DNA of 64,000 bases from NCBI GenBank assembly GCA_905250075.1, contig CAJNOP010000064.1, positions 1-64,000 on the forward strand. Reading direction: 5' to 3'. This DNA comes from Rotaria sp. Silwood1. Taxonomy: Eukaryota > Rotifera > Eurotatoria > Philodinida > Philodinidae. The translations under genes were made by a program, and so were the position numbers. Positions 1 to 9,111 of the stretch are shown one piece after another. The notes beneath the pieces are model-generated. The model had not been told where the DNA came from. It saw only the letters and a list, made by a program, of their open reading frames with translations, and did not search any database. How positions within the stretch are numbered: the stretch's first letter is position 1; each line of letters begins with the position of its first letter.

Positions 1-10
1 GTTAGAATTA

Positions 11-883
11 ATGAAACAAACTATTTGTATCTCATGTAAATCAAAATGGAATGGTGATATGTCTGTTGCGAAAAGGGAAGGTACTGTTTATATTGTCTTG
101 TTTCTCGTAAAACTTAATAATTACATATATATTTTAGGATTATACTGTCCTCTGGTGTTTACATGTCACTGCTCGAACGAAATTAAGATCAATACATCTA
201 AACAATGTCCAAAAACTTCTAAACTAGATATTAATATTCGAAGCGCAATTGGGAAGCTTATTCTTAGTAATATAGTAACGCAGAAATTAATCTGTTATTT
301 AGGTGCAAATTTTACCCGAATAGGTCATCAAGATCTTCTAAAACTTTGTGGTGTTTTGAATGTACCACCTCCTATTGATGATGATCATTTTTCTCGTACA
401 ATTACACATATACTTCCGGTATTTGAATCACACAAGCTCAATTCAATGAAAAATGCTTTAGAAGAAGCACGTAGTGAATCAAATAAACGTAAATTTACCG
501 TAAGCGGATATGGAACCTGGCAAAAACGCGGCTTTTCTAGTTTACATGGAATTGTTGAAATAATGTCAACCGGTTCCAGTGCAAAAGTACGTATCAGATA
601 AAAATATTTCTATATATTATCATTCAAATTCTATAGGTGTTGGATTTGGAGAGATTATCAAAAAGTTGTTCAATTTTTACAGGTGCACTTAGTAGCAAAC
701 ATTCAAATCCAACAAAATATGAAGAAATTAAAAATAAACATAAATGTGAAATAAATCATTCAAGCTCATCAAGTATTATTTCATTCAGCAATTTCTATTT
801 TAACCATATGCTTTTTAGGTTCTATGGAAGCAGAAGGAATATATCGTTTATTTTCACGATCTGAGAGAATGTACAACGTTTAA
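11..883 (+). pseudogene. Truncated Mutator-like transposase (arthropod/rotifer 'Mutator-like transposase domain' type)
   Basis: Four exons can be joined in frame: 11-80, 138-586, 637-772 and 819-883, with GT..AG introns of 57, 50 and 46 bp. The joined frame is about 239 codons. It opens with a zinc-ribbon-like CxxC (CISC), followed by PLVFTCHC, and contains GTWQKRGFSSLHG, a signature I recognise from the Mutator-like transposase domain family. Next come the characteristic LSKSC and a GSMEAEG..RLFSRSE segment. A TAA at 881-883 ends the frame where family members normally continue with the catalytic core (a GDGDSK-like stretch), and the downstream DNA shows no continuation in any frame. The N-terminus may also begin outside the window. 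I infer a 3'-truncated, inactive copy. The introns argue that it was an ordinary spliced transposase and not a processed copy. Confidence 0.72.
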
Positions 884-1700
884 TATATAAAGTAAATAAA
901 ACTATATTGAAAAATTTTGAAAAATTACGAAAATTTTTCGTAAAACATGGTAGTAGAGTGGTTGAGTTTTTTATCGATAAGTCCACGAAAATCTGATCGT
1001 TCTGCAAAAAGCTACCAATATTCGAGAAGAGGAAGCTTCGGCGCATCTCTCTGGGGGAAAAACTCTATTTCGATTTTTCTTCAAAAAATGGGGTTTTCTA
1101 ATTGGGGGGAGGGGAGGGGATCCCCTTAAGTCATATTCAAAATATTGTTGAATTCAATGCATTGATTAAGAAGAGACAACTTGCGACCTGTCGCCTACTT
1201 AATACATGAAAAATATGAAGTGTAAATTTAATATAGCGTGTTCTGTTTCATAATAATAAAAGTAATATTCGAATATTTGCAGAACTCATTTTTTTCTACA
1301 ATCAGAATTAGGATTTGTCTTTTTACTGTTGTTGTTTTTTCTACAATTTCCACGTTACTTTTGATTTTTTTTAGGTAAAATTAACATTCAGAAACAATTG
1401 ATGCTTTACTCATAGCTTCAAGTGATTAATAACAAATGGTCCGTTGAAACGACGACTTAAGAGACATTATTCTACTCATAATATAGATATGAGTTCTGAT
1501 TTTCTGTTACCTATTAATAATACCTAAGAATTTTCATAAATAATTTGAAATCGAGAAACAACAGTTATTAGCTATTGATGGAACGTGCAGAAAAGAGTAA
1601 GCAAATGACTCAATCTAGGACTGTGGATTTATTTCAGTGAACATGTCAGTTTAAAAAATTTAACATTTTCAAATTTGAATAAAAATATAATTTGAATATG
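884..1700. other. Intergenic, no gene seen
   Basis: AT-rich sequence between the transposase remnant and the sulfurtransferase. It holds a short G-run stretch around 1103-1124. No convincing exon, RNA gene or repeat arm was found. Confidence 0.6.
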
Positions 1701-2606
1701 TTATGCTTGGGTATCCACAAATATTCTATCATCGATTGGTAGTTGTGGGTCCCGAGACCATTCATTCCATGATGCAAAGTAATTTTTAACATTAGTATAT
1801 CCAGCTTGTTTCATTTTCATCAGTGCTACAGCTGCTCTTGAACCTTTAAAACAATACACAATGATTTCATCATTGCTTTGAATGCCTTTTTCTTTCAATA
1901 GAGCTTGAATTTGTTCATTTGATGTTGATTTAACTACACGTTTGTCACTGTCCAACTCATGGAATTTGTACCATTCAATCCAGATTGAATCTGGGATTCT
2001 TCCTTTTCGAGGTGTGAAGTGAACGCCATATGGACTTGACGACAGACCATTCCATTCAATTGCATCTCGTACATCTAATAACCATGTTCGTGGCAGTTTA
2101 TTATGGATGATTTGCAAAACATCATCACGATTGGCCATTAGGCCATCGGTGACATTATCATCTTGTCCTTCATACTGACATGGTATGATTGTTGGCAGCT
2201 CCTTTGTTATTTGTTGTGCACCACCTTCTGTAAGCAGCAATGCCTCTAAGCCACCTTCGAGTGTTGAAACTTTGGGATGTTTCATATACTTAAATATGAA
2301 GAATCCTCGACATGATGCACCATACTGACTGTTCATGCTATTTTCATAAATAATTATGTGCTCCTTTCCAGTTATTCCTAATTCACTAAATCGATTTTTA
2401 AAATAGTTTTCCATCTGATTAAGAGCATTTTCTGCCGATGTAGGCAATAAGTATGTGAATATATCATGTACATTAACAGCATTTTTCAAGTGACCTTCAG
2501 CATAGACGTTAGGATTGCGTACATCAACAAATTTAAAAGATTTATACAAATGTAAATCTTCTGGCTTAATAAACATTGGAACTGCTTTTTCTGTTTTGCA
2601 ATCCAT
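1701..2606 (-). CDS. Tandem-rhodanese sulfurtransferase (thiosulfate/3-mercaptopyruvate type)
   Basis: A 301-aa intronless protein predicted to move a sulfane sulfur from thiosulfate or 3-mercaptopyruvate to a thiol acceptor. Two rhodanese folds are visible. The inactive N-terminal one spans roughly residues 10-125 (KFVDVRNPNVYAEGHL, then a YGASCRGF segment). The catalytic one spans about 155-290, with LLDVRDAIEWNG, GRIPDSIWIEW and the active loop CFKGSR at 252-257, where Cys252 is the expected nucleophile. A CxKGSR loop differs from the CGSGVTA loop usual for animal mercaptopyruvate sulfurtransferase and looks closer to bacterial SseA-like proteins. The ATG at 2606 precedes the first domain and no signal peptide is seen, so a cytosolic protein is likely. 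No introns and a bacterial-like loop make horizontal acquisition plausible but unproven. Confidence 0.88.
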   Translation of the reverse strand: MDCKTEKAVPMFIKPEDLHLYKSFKFVDVRNPNVYAEGHLKNAVNVHDIFTYLLPTSAENALNQMENYFKNRFSELGITGKEHIIIYENSMNSQYGASCRGFFIFKYMKHPKVSTLEGGLEALLLTEGGAQQITKELPTIIPCQYEGQDDNVTDGLMANRDDVLQIIHNKLPRTWLLDVRDAIEWNGLSSSPYGVHFTPRKGRIPDSIWIEWYKFHELDSDKRVVKSTSNEQIQALLKEKGIQSNDEIIVYCFKGSRAAVALMKMKQAGYTNVKNYFASWNEWSRDPQLPIDDRIFVDTQA

Positions 2607-3163
2607 AATTAAAAAATCTAAAACATGATAAGAAAATGAGCCGTTAACTGAAGTAGTTCGGCCAAAGGAGATTTTACGGTGTACACCTAGTCAAATTCAA
2701 TCCTTTGTTTCTCTTGTCAGAGATGTCATAATATCCATACACTGAGTAATTGTAAGCTAAACATCACGATACTCGCCGAAGGAGATATTCAACTTGATAC
2801 CTAAATATAATTTCACAGATGAGAATTTTTAGTGAATTTGATGAAACGAGATAGAGCATGTGAGTGTGGACTATGAGTATTGATACGTGTGTAGGGCGCG
2901 GTATGCGAGGGTTGGACTGTAGATCAATAGGAGATGCACAAAAGCATCCATACCACTTACATTTGCACCAAATTCATTAAAAATTCTCACCTTTGCAGTT
3001 ATGTAAGTACCGAGTTGGGTATCGATCTCATTGCACCAAAACACTTAGAATTTCTAAATGAACGGCATTGGTTAACCAAGAATGCATTACGTGAATATCC
3101 TTACACGTATATTTAGAATCTTAATATCTGACTTATGGATATTATGATATCGATCTTGCTTGC
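2607..3163. other. Intergenic, no gene seen
   Basis: Upstream region of the minus-strand sulfurtransferase, presumably holding its promoter. Around 2860-2920 there is a GT-rich patch that may be a strongly decayed half of the TGTGGG-type repeats seen elsewhere. No exon is supported. Confidence 0.5.
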
Positions 3164-4210
3164 TAACCCTTTCCGGCCGGATGTTGCCATTTGGCAACAT
3201 TCAGTCAATATTTCTAGGATGGCTTGCTTATAGTAAAGATATAAAACTTTTTAACGATTTGATAATTACTGCAGTACATTTCTGCATACACTCACGGTTT
3301 CCAATACAAAAAGGAACTTTTCGTTGAGAACATAGCCGAATTTATCTACAATATCCCATAGAAGCCATTCAACCGTAAAATACATTTTCATGCAGATTGA
3401 CTGATTCAATACTAGAAGTCATTGGCTGTAAATTTTGCTGCTTAGATCTATTGCATGTTGCATTAATAAAAAGGATTGTTCAGTAAATCCGAACAATGAA
3501 AATTATAGATGTTGCCATTTGGCAACAGCCGGCCGTAATGGATCAAAAAATTGAAAAAATTTTTTTTCGATTTCGATCATCAAAATGCATTATTATATGT
3601 TTTTTCGTTTGTTCAAAACGTGTTTAGAAGAAAATATGACTCAGACATGTATAGAATGCTTTCCACAGCTTTTTTTCAAATTTAAATCTAGTTTTTAGTG
3701 GCAAAATTCAAGTTTGCTAGCCTTCAGAGTGTAATAACCGAACAAGAATAGGTGCATCGTGAGTTAAATGCAGACGTTGGTGTAGGTCTTTCATTTATCT
3801 ACACGCACATTCATATTCAAACCAATTATTGTTTTGTGTCCTTTTTGGAGAACTGCTAGTCTCATGCACTGGAGTTTTGTCACTAAAAACGAAATTTAAA
3901 TTTTGAAAAAGCTGCATGGAGGCACTCTATCTATGTTTGAGTAATTCTTTTCATGTTTAAGTGTTTTTAATAAACGAAGAGGTACTGAATAATGCATTTT
4001 TATAATCGAAATCGAAAAAAACTTTTTCAACTAATTTGACCCGTTACGGCCGGGTGTTGCCAAATGGCAACATGTAGCCATTGGATACAAAAGAAATTTT
4101 TTTATTCTGAAAAATATATTTTTGGTATCACTGTGGTGGAGCAACAAAAAATATGCAAGACAATATTTTCTTGCTGTCTGCCTTTTGGAAGCCGGCTGGA
4201 AAGGGTTTAG
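3164..4210. mobile_element. Palindromic foldback/MITE complex with TTGCCAtttGGCAA subterminal repeats
   Basis: Outer ends are inverted. CTAACCCTTTCCGGCCGG at 3163-3180 matches the reverse complement of 4191-4210, with one indel. The palindrome TGTTGCCATTTGGCAACA occurs three times, near 3183, 3512 and 4052, each next to a GGCCGG-type block. Internal arms of about 200 bp, roughly 3512-3725 and 3868-4072, are inverted copies of each other with small indels, so most of the unit can fold back. No transposase ORF is present. Ends beginning CCC with CTAA/TTTA outside them resemble degraded TTAA flanks, so a piggyBac-type origin is possible but not established. It could also be two short elements in opposite orientation. 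Confidence 0.7.
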
Positions 4211-4375
4211 GACTATTGCGTTTTTTCCATTTATGATGTATAGCTCGAAAGTACAAAGTTTATTGCATTGCATGGCATATTAACGCTTTGAAGACCGACT
4301 TCTTTTTTTTATGAAAGAAATAAAGCGAAAGTGTCAACATTTATAATCATTTAAAAAGCGCTCACTATGAGAATA

Positions 4376-5070
4376 CATCCTATTCCGCGATGTTGAACAT
4401 TACGGAATCAGTTCCGCACCCAGAATCAATTCTCTTCCATTCCGGGAACTCGATCAACATGCTACAACACAGGCCTAATCAATATTGATCGAGTTCCGGC
4501 AATTACCTGAATTCCAAGAATTCGATTGAAACTGAATTAATTGGAATTCCGAGAACTGCTTCCAATTCTCGAATTCCGTACCGGAATTACTTCTCACTCT
4601 CACTCTCACGTATCCTGTTGCGGTTGAAGATTAATCTCTGAAATAACTAAGTAATTACGGTACGACATTCTGCGAATTGAGTGGAGACAGAATTTCCGGG
4701 AATTCCTAGAAATTCGTTCCGATTCCGGAATTCCGTATGGGAATTACTTCTCGCCCTCACCCTCACGCATCCTGTTGTGATAGAAGGTTAAGCTCTGAGA
4801 TAACTGCATAATTCCGGTATGGAACTCCCAGAATTGAATGGAGACGGAATAGCTCGGAATTCCCAAGAATTCCTAGTAATTTCTTCCGATTTCGAAATTG
4901 CTCTGAATTCCTTTAAATTTGGAGTAATTCCGTCTGGGCTTAGTTCCCGAAATTCTTGGAATTGACGGAACTCGATCAATGTCGAGTAGGTCCCGTATGT
5001 TGAATAATGATAGAGTTCCCGGAATTGGATGACACTGATTCTGCAATGTTCAACATTGCGGAATAGGATG
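4376..5070. mobile_element. Non-autonomous TIR element with internal 157-bp duplication
   Basis: The left end CATCCTATTCCGCGATGTTG at 4376 is matched by the reverse complement of the right end at 5070 (CATCCTATTCCGCAATGTTG). Similarity continues inward through GAACATT, a GAATCAGT block and a TTCCGGGAACTC block, giving TIRs of roughly 80-100 bp with gaps. The interior is unusually rich in GAATTCC and contains no ORF. No clear target-site duplication was found at the outer edges. The superfamily is unknown. Confidence 0.7.
4560..4873 (+). repeat. Two-copy tandem repeat, period about 157 bp
   Basis: The segment starting ttctcactctcactctcacg at 4591 recurs as ttctcgccctcaccctcacg at 4748, 157 bp later, and flanking sequence (GGAATTAC before, atCCTGTTG after) also repeats. 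The copies are diverged by scattered substitutions. The duplication lies inside the TIR element at 4376-5070. Confidence 0.7.
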
Positions 5071-5654
5071 ACTGCTCCTTTACTATCTTGATTTTCTTAC
5101 TAATTCGCACTTTAAGTATACAAAAAGAGAATTTTACGATAAGAAAAAAAAACACAACATTCGAAGTATTTACTTGAATCACTCCAAAGACTTTCACTTC
5201 GACAAAAACTTTCAAACTATATATATATATATATACGAGGTTTGCCCTCAGATGGTTAATTATTAATAGCAAATAAAGTTTGGAGAACAAAAAATACATG
5301 GAACGAAAAAGATGGTAGATGTTAATACCATCGTGTACATGTCGTCTGGATTGTAAGGAAAGAAAATGCTTGTTCAAATAGAAGCTATAGTGAAATATGT
5401 ATCAGTTCCATGTGATATAGCACATTTGCAATATGAATTATTCAATTCTTCTTTTGACAATAAAGGAAAAGACTGAAGAAGTAACGATGAAAGAGCTTCT
5501 GTTATGAGGGAATGTTTATTTTCGACATTTTCCTTAGATGAGCGCCAAACGCAATTTTCCAATGGCGATGTGCCTTCTGTCAATGCTTACGGCATATAAT
5601 GAGTATTTATGACTGATTTAAATTTACTGTCTGCTAATGTTTGCATTATATTTG
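5071..5654. other. Intergenic with one weak minus-strand open frame
   Basis: Contains a (TA)n run near 5219-5236. The minus strand at 5374-5583 is open for about 69 codons with a non-repetitive composition, but it lacks an ATG, recognisable domain or convincing splice partners, so it is not called as a gene. Confidence 0.4.
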
Positions 5655-5770
5655 TAGGTGCGGGTATGTGCGTGGGTACATGAGAACTTCAAGTGAAAAT
5701 ACATCCACTCAACACCCTATGGTTTCCATCCACTCACACCTACACCTACTCATTCCTACGCTCACATGGT
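5655..5770. repeat. Decayed TGTGGG/CCCACA-type inverted repeat
   Basis: A G/T-rich arm (ggtgcgggtatgtgcgtggg, 5657-5676) is followed by a C/A-rich arm at about 5700-5767 with ccatccactcacacctacac. The arms are imperfect hexamer-like repeats in G-then-C order, matching the better preserved hairpins at 6655-6877 and 7226-7372. Confidence 0.55.
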
Positions 5771-6654
5771 CTTCTAGCCAAATATGTATCTTGAGCCCTC
5801 GATCATATAATTAGCAGGAAAACTATAAAAAAAATAAAAACTTCTAAAATATGGTTAAATCTCATGGTTTTCTCATATAAAGGACAGCATCATGCTCAGT
5901 GAAGCTCTAAAGAGCTTTGAATGTTTGCACTATGTCTACTACTAAATGATATCGAAGCTGCAGTTCATGGTAGTTGCTTGCTAGTGGTACAAATAAGCAC
6001 ACCAACAACTATCGTTTCTTACTAAAATGTTCAAAATAGCAAGTTCATTGATAACGCCGTGAAGAAATTTCGATACAAACATCTTTGGAAGCTTCAGAAA
6101 AATGAGAAGAAACATACTATTTAGGTTCGTGTGATGACAATAGTACATTCAGCTTGACGATAGCACGACTCTTTGAAAACACCCCAATGATATATAACGA
6201 TACAGTGAAAGTACGGACGATCATTTTCTCTTGCGAAAATATTGTGTGGAGTGTGTATACCAGCATATAAATAATCTACTCTTATCGTATATGACTATTG
6301 ACGCTTACTGAAATGACGCACCTAAGTGAATGTTGACATTTACAAAAAAAAAGACTCAAGTCAATAATCAACAGAATGCGTCGTTCTTTGTTATCGTCGA
6401 AAATATATTTTATATAGCTGGCAAATCGTAATTCAACTGCAATCTACCCAAATATACATTCTTTTCGCGAAAAGCACAAAACGTTTTATGTCTTTATATC
6501 AAAAATATTTGCGATGTACTTATGTATTCAATGACTCATGCACAAATACAATATTTCAGCTTTTTGTGACCTTATGAAATGGTCGCTCTTTCTCTGATGC
6601 ATAGTTCCCTCGACTGTAGGAAGGGTCATATGAAAAAAAAAAATAAAAAGAGCT
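5771..6654. other. Intergenic, no gene seen
   Basis: AT-rich sequence without a supported exon, RNA gene or clear repeat arm. Confidence 0.5.
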
Positions 6655-6877
6655 TGTTGTGTGGCTGGGTGTGGGTGTGCTGTGGATATGGGTGTGCGTG
6701 TGGGTGTTTATGTGGGTGGGTGTGGGTGTGGGTGGGTGTGGATGTGGGCGGGTGTGAGTAGGTGTGGGTATGGGGTGTGGATGTGAGAGGAGAAAGATGG
6801 GCACTCTCACCCACACCCGCCCACACCCACAGCACACCCACACCAGCACCCACACTGACACCCACATCTACACCCTA
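6655..6877. repeat. Telomere-like (TGTGGG)n / (CCCACA)n inverted repeat
   Basis: About 130 bp of G-rich degenerate hexamers (tgggtgtgggtgtg, gtgggtgggtgtgg and similar) is followed after a short spacer near 6786-6800 by about 75 bp of the complementary C-rich repeats (ccacacccgcccacacccac). The consensus unit is TGTGGG/GGTGTG, the hexamer reported as the bdelloid telomere repeat. The two arms face each other as in head-to-head joined telomeres. No coding capacity. Confidence 0.85.
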
Positions 6878-7171
6878 ATCTGACACATCGCCTTTGATTG
6901 AAAATTTTGAGTTTTTAGCTTTTTTGAGTTTTTTTGAAATATTTGATAAAGAACTGAGTTAATCTAAAAAACTCACCTTTTCCCCATTGATCTATCTTAT
7001 ATAATGTGTATTTTGTTGGCTATATCGAATTTTTTCAGATGTACCCCACAGGTATCCTTTGTAAATAACATAAGTGAATGAGCGACTTTTGAATGAAATA
7101 TAAAATTTTAATTTTAACAGTAGCGAGAATTTTGTAACAACACAATGTATAACGAAAGACTATCGAAAATG
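6878..7171. other. Spacer between two telomere-like hairpins
   Basis: AT-rich; no gene or repeat recognised. Confidence 0.5.
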
Positions 7172-7214
7172 ACAGAATTTACTTTTGCAGAAAAACTGCA
7201 AAAGTAAATTCTGT
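7172..7214. repeat. Perfect 19-bp hairpin with A5 loop
   Basis: acagaatttacttttgcag (7172-7190), then AAAAA, then the exact reverse complement at 7196-7214. It lies 12 bp from the next telomere-like hairpin. It resembles a snap-back repair product or a cruciform. There is no sign of a transcript or of a terminator role in this eukaryotic context. Confidence 0.9.
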
Positions 7215-7225
7215 ATAGACTAACT

Positions 7226-7372
7226 TTATGTTGGATGGGTGGGTGTGGGGTGTGGTGGGGTGTGGGTGTGTGGGTGTGGGTGTGGATGTGAGTGTGGGTG
7301 TGGGTGTGCAACTGAAACAGCGCACCCACCCATACCCACACCCACACCCACACCCAGACACCCACACCCTCG
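7226..7372. repeat. Telomere-like (TGTGGG)n / (CCCACA)n inverted repeat
   Basis: The G arm at about 7234-7308 (repeats of gggtgtg) and the C arm at 7321-7370 (ccacacccacacccacac) are separated by about 12 bp (caactgaaacag). This is the most regular array in the window, with several perfect TGTGGG/CCCACA units on both sides. Confidence 0.88.
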
Positions 7373-9111
7373 AGTGATTGGGAGAGAGACTGTATCCATT
7401 TGAAGGAAACTAAGAGAAGCTTGAAATTGCATGTTTCCTCTTCCATACTATTGTTCTTTACATGTCACAATATTTTTCTTATTATTCGAAAATGAGATTA
7501 TACCAGTTTTAATAAGAAAGAGGTAAATGATAAGTTCAAACACTAAAACTTCACGTGTTTATCGAAGTTTTTTAAGCTGTTTATTATCTCTTTCGTTGCG
7601 CTAGTATCATTTTAGTGCTAAACTTGAGTTTTTCTCCCCTTACGATGCGGGTAAAATCATCAAAATCACTTGGTATCCTGATAGGAGAGTCATAGGATTC
7701 TGGTTATAAATACTATCGCTATTCAGCATCATAACTAACATTTATCGCTTTAATTTAATTATAATCTTATGCATGATTTTGGTGAATATGAGTAGCACCT
7801 GATTTACTGAGTATTATACTATATACCACTCATACAATCAACTTTTTTCATATGTAAAGCTTATTTATATTGTTTTTTTTTTCAGTAAAGATGTGTAAGC
7901 CTTTGCATTTTCAATAACTTTAATAGATATATTTTGGTTCTCTCATAGATATTAACGTACAATCTACGGACGCAACTTAAGATGATCATAGAAATTCAAT
8001 GGAATCAGTAGTGTTTTTTACGATACTAGAAAAAGTTGCAAGTGAAATTTTGAAAGAAATAAAAATTCGAAACAGGATGCAGCTATTGCTACTAATCTCA
8101 TGAGAATTGTTCTGTTTCGGTTTATTCTAGGACATATCGGTTCATCATTTTTTACTTAATTCACTATAACTGCAACGAGAGTATATTTCATGTATTTAAT
8201 AGAATTTAAATGCTATTCGGTCTTCAATCCTATATTATCAAAGTCTGCCACAATCTGCGTTAGAGAAGGAGAAAGATTCTGTATTCACTATGGTCTTTAA
8301 TGAGGTTCTGAGGGGTCTGTCATAGTGTTTAGGGGGGGCACAGGGGCAGTAGATCCAAGTTCTTTTCTTAATATACGTTAACATATGTTTTGTACCGTAT
8401 TTCATAGAATAAGTTGCCTACACGGAGTATCTGCCATAAGAAAATCATAATTCATGATTAAATAATCTCGTAAATATGCGTTTAGCAACTAATGTTTTAT
8501 TAAAACAACAAAGTGAATTCAAAAATTATAGATGAAATTTGCATTAGAATATCTGGTGCCTTTTCAAGTTAAGGGAGAGGAATATTTAGCTCAATTCCTA
8601 ATTTTGAAGCCACCGTTTGTTTTAGAACTTATTTTCTTTTTCTTCTATATTTATGTTGTTTTGATATTTGTAGCTTTCGTATTACAGGATGGGTGTGAGT
8701 AAGGAATGTGTAGGTGCGACTTCTTTCTTAACCCATATTCACATCTTTTTATTTCAATTGATTACATCAAGAATATTCGAATGTCTTCAGGATTTGATGT
8801 GAAATTCATCTTTCTCTATGAATATTCTCAGTTTAATAAACAATAAATATTGAGCATCATTGATAAGTGATCATCTTTAATTTAGATTTTCGAATTATTC
8901 AAATGACTAAAACAATCAGGATTCCTTCATTTTTCGTTTCATCAAATTCAAAAACTTGATCTTTGATTCGCTGAATCATCAATTGTCTACTGATACATTG
9001 ACCGTAATCTACTGTAGATGTAAAATTAAATTTCACTTCTATTATTTATTATACAATCAAATCTAAAGTTAGTAGTAATATAAAAAAATTAATTAGTTTT
9101 TTTTCAGTTCA
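7373..9111. other. Intergenic with one decayed TGTGGG-type hairpin
   Basis: A weak G-arm/C-arm pair lies at 8688-8745 (gatgggtgtgagtaagg ... acccatattcacatc). Otherwise AT-rich with no supported exon. This is the 3' side of the Mx-like gene. Confidence 0.5.

Noticed and set aside
5374-5583. 69-codon minus-strand frame with protein-like composition
   Set aside because: Begins with TTG, no domain, no convincing splice partners.
6556-6867. Long open frames encoding His/Thr/Pro- or Gly/Val/Trp-rich proteins on both strands
   Set aside because: They are translations of the TGTGGG/CCCACA repeats; the absence of stops follows from the repeat unit.
7114-7446. Overlapping minus-strand frames rich in His-Thr-Pro
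   Set aside because: Repeat-driven, same reason as at 6556-6867.
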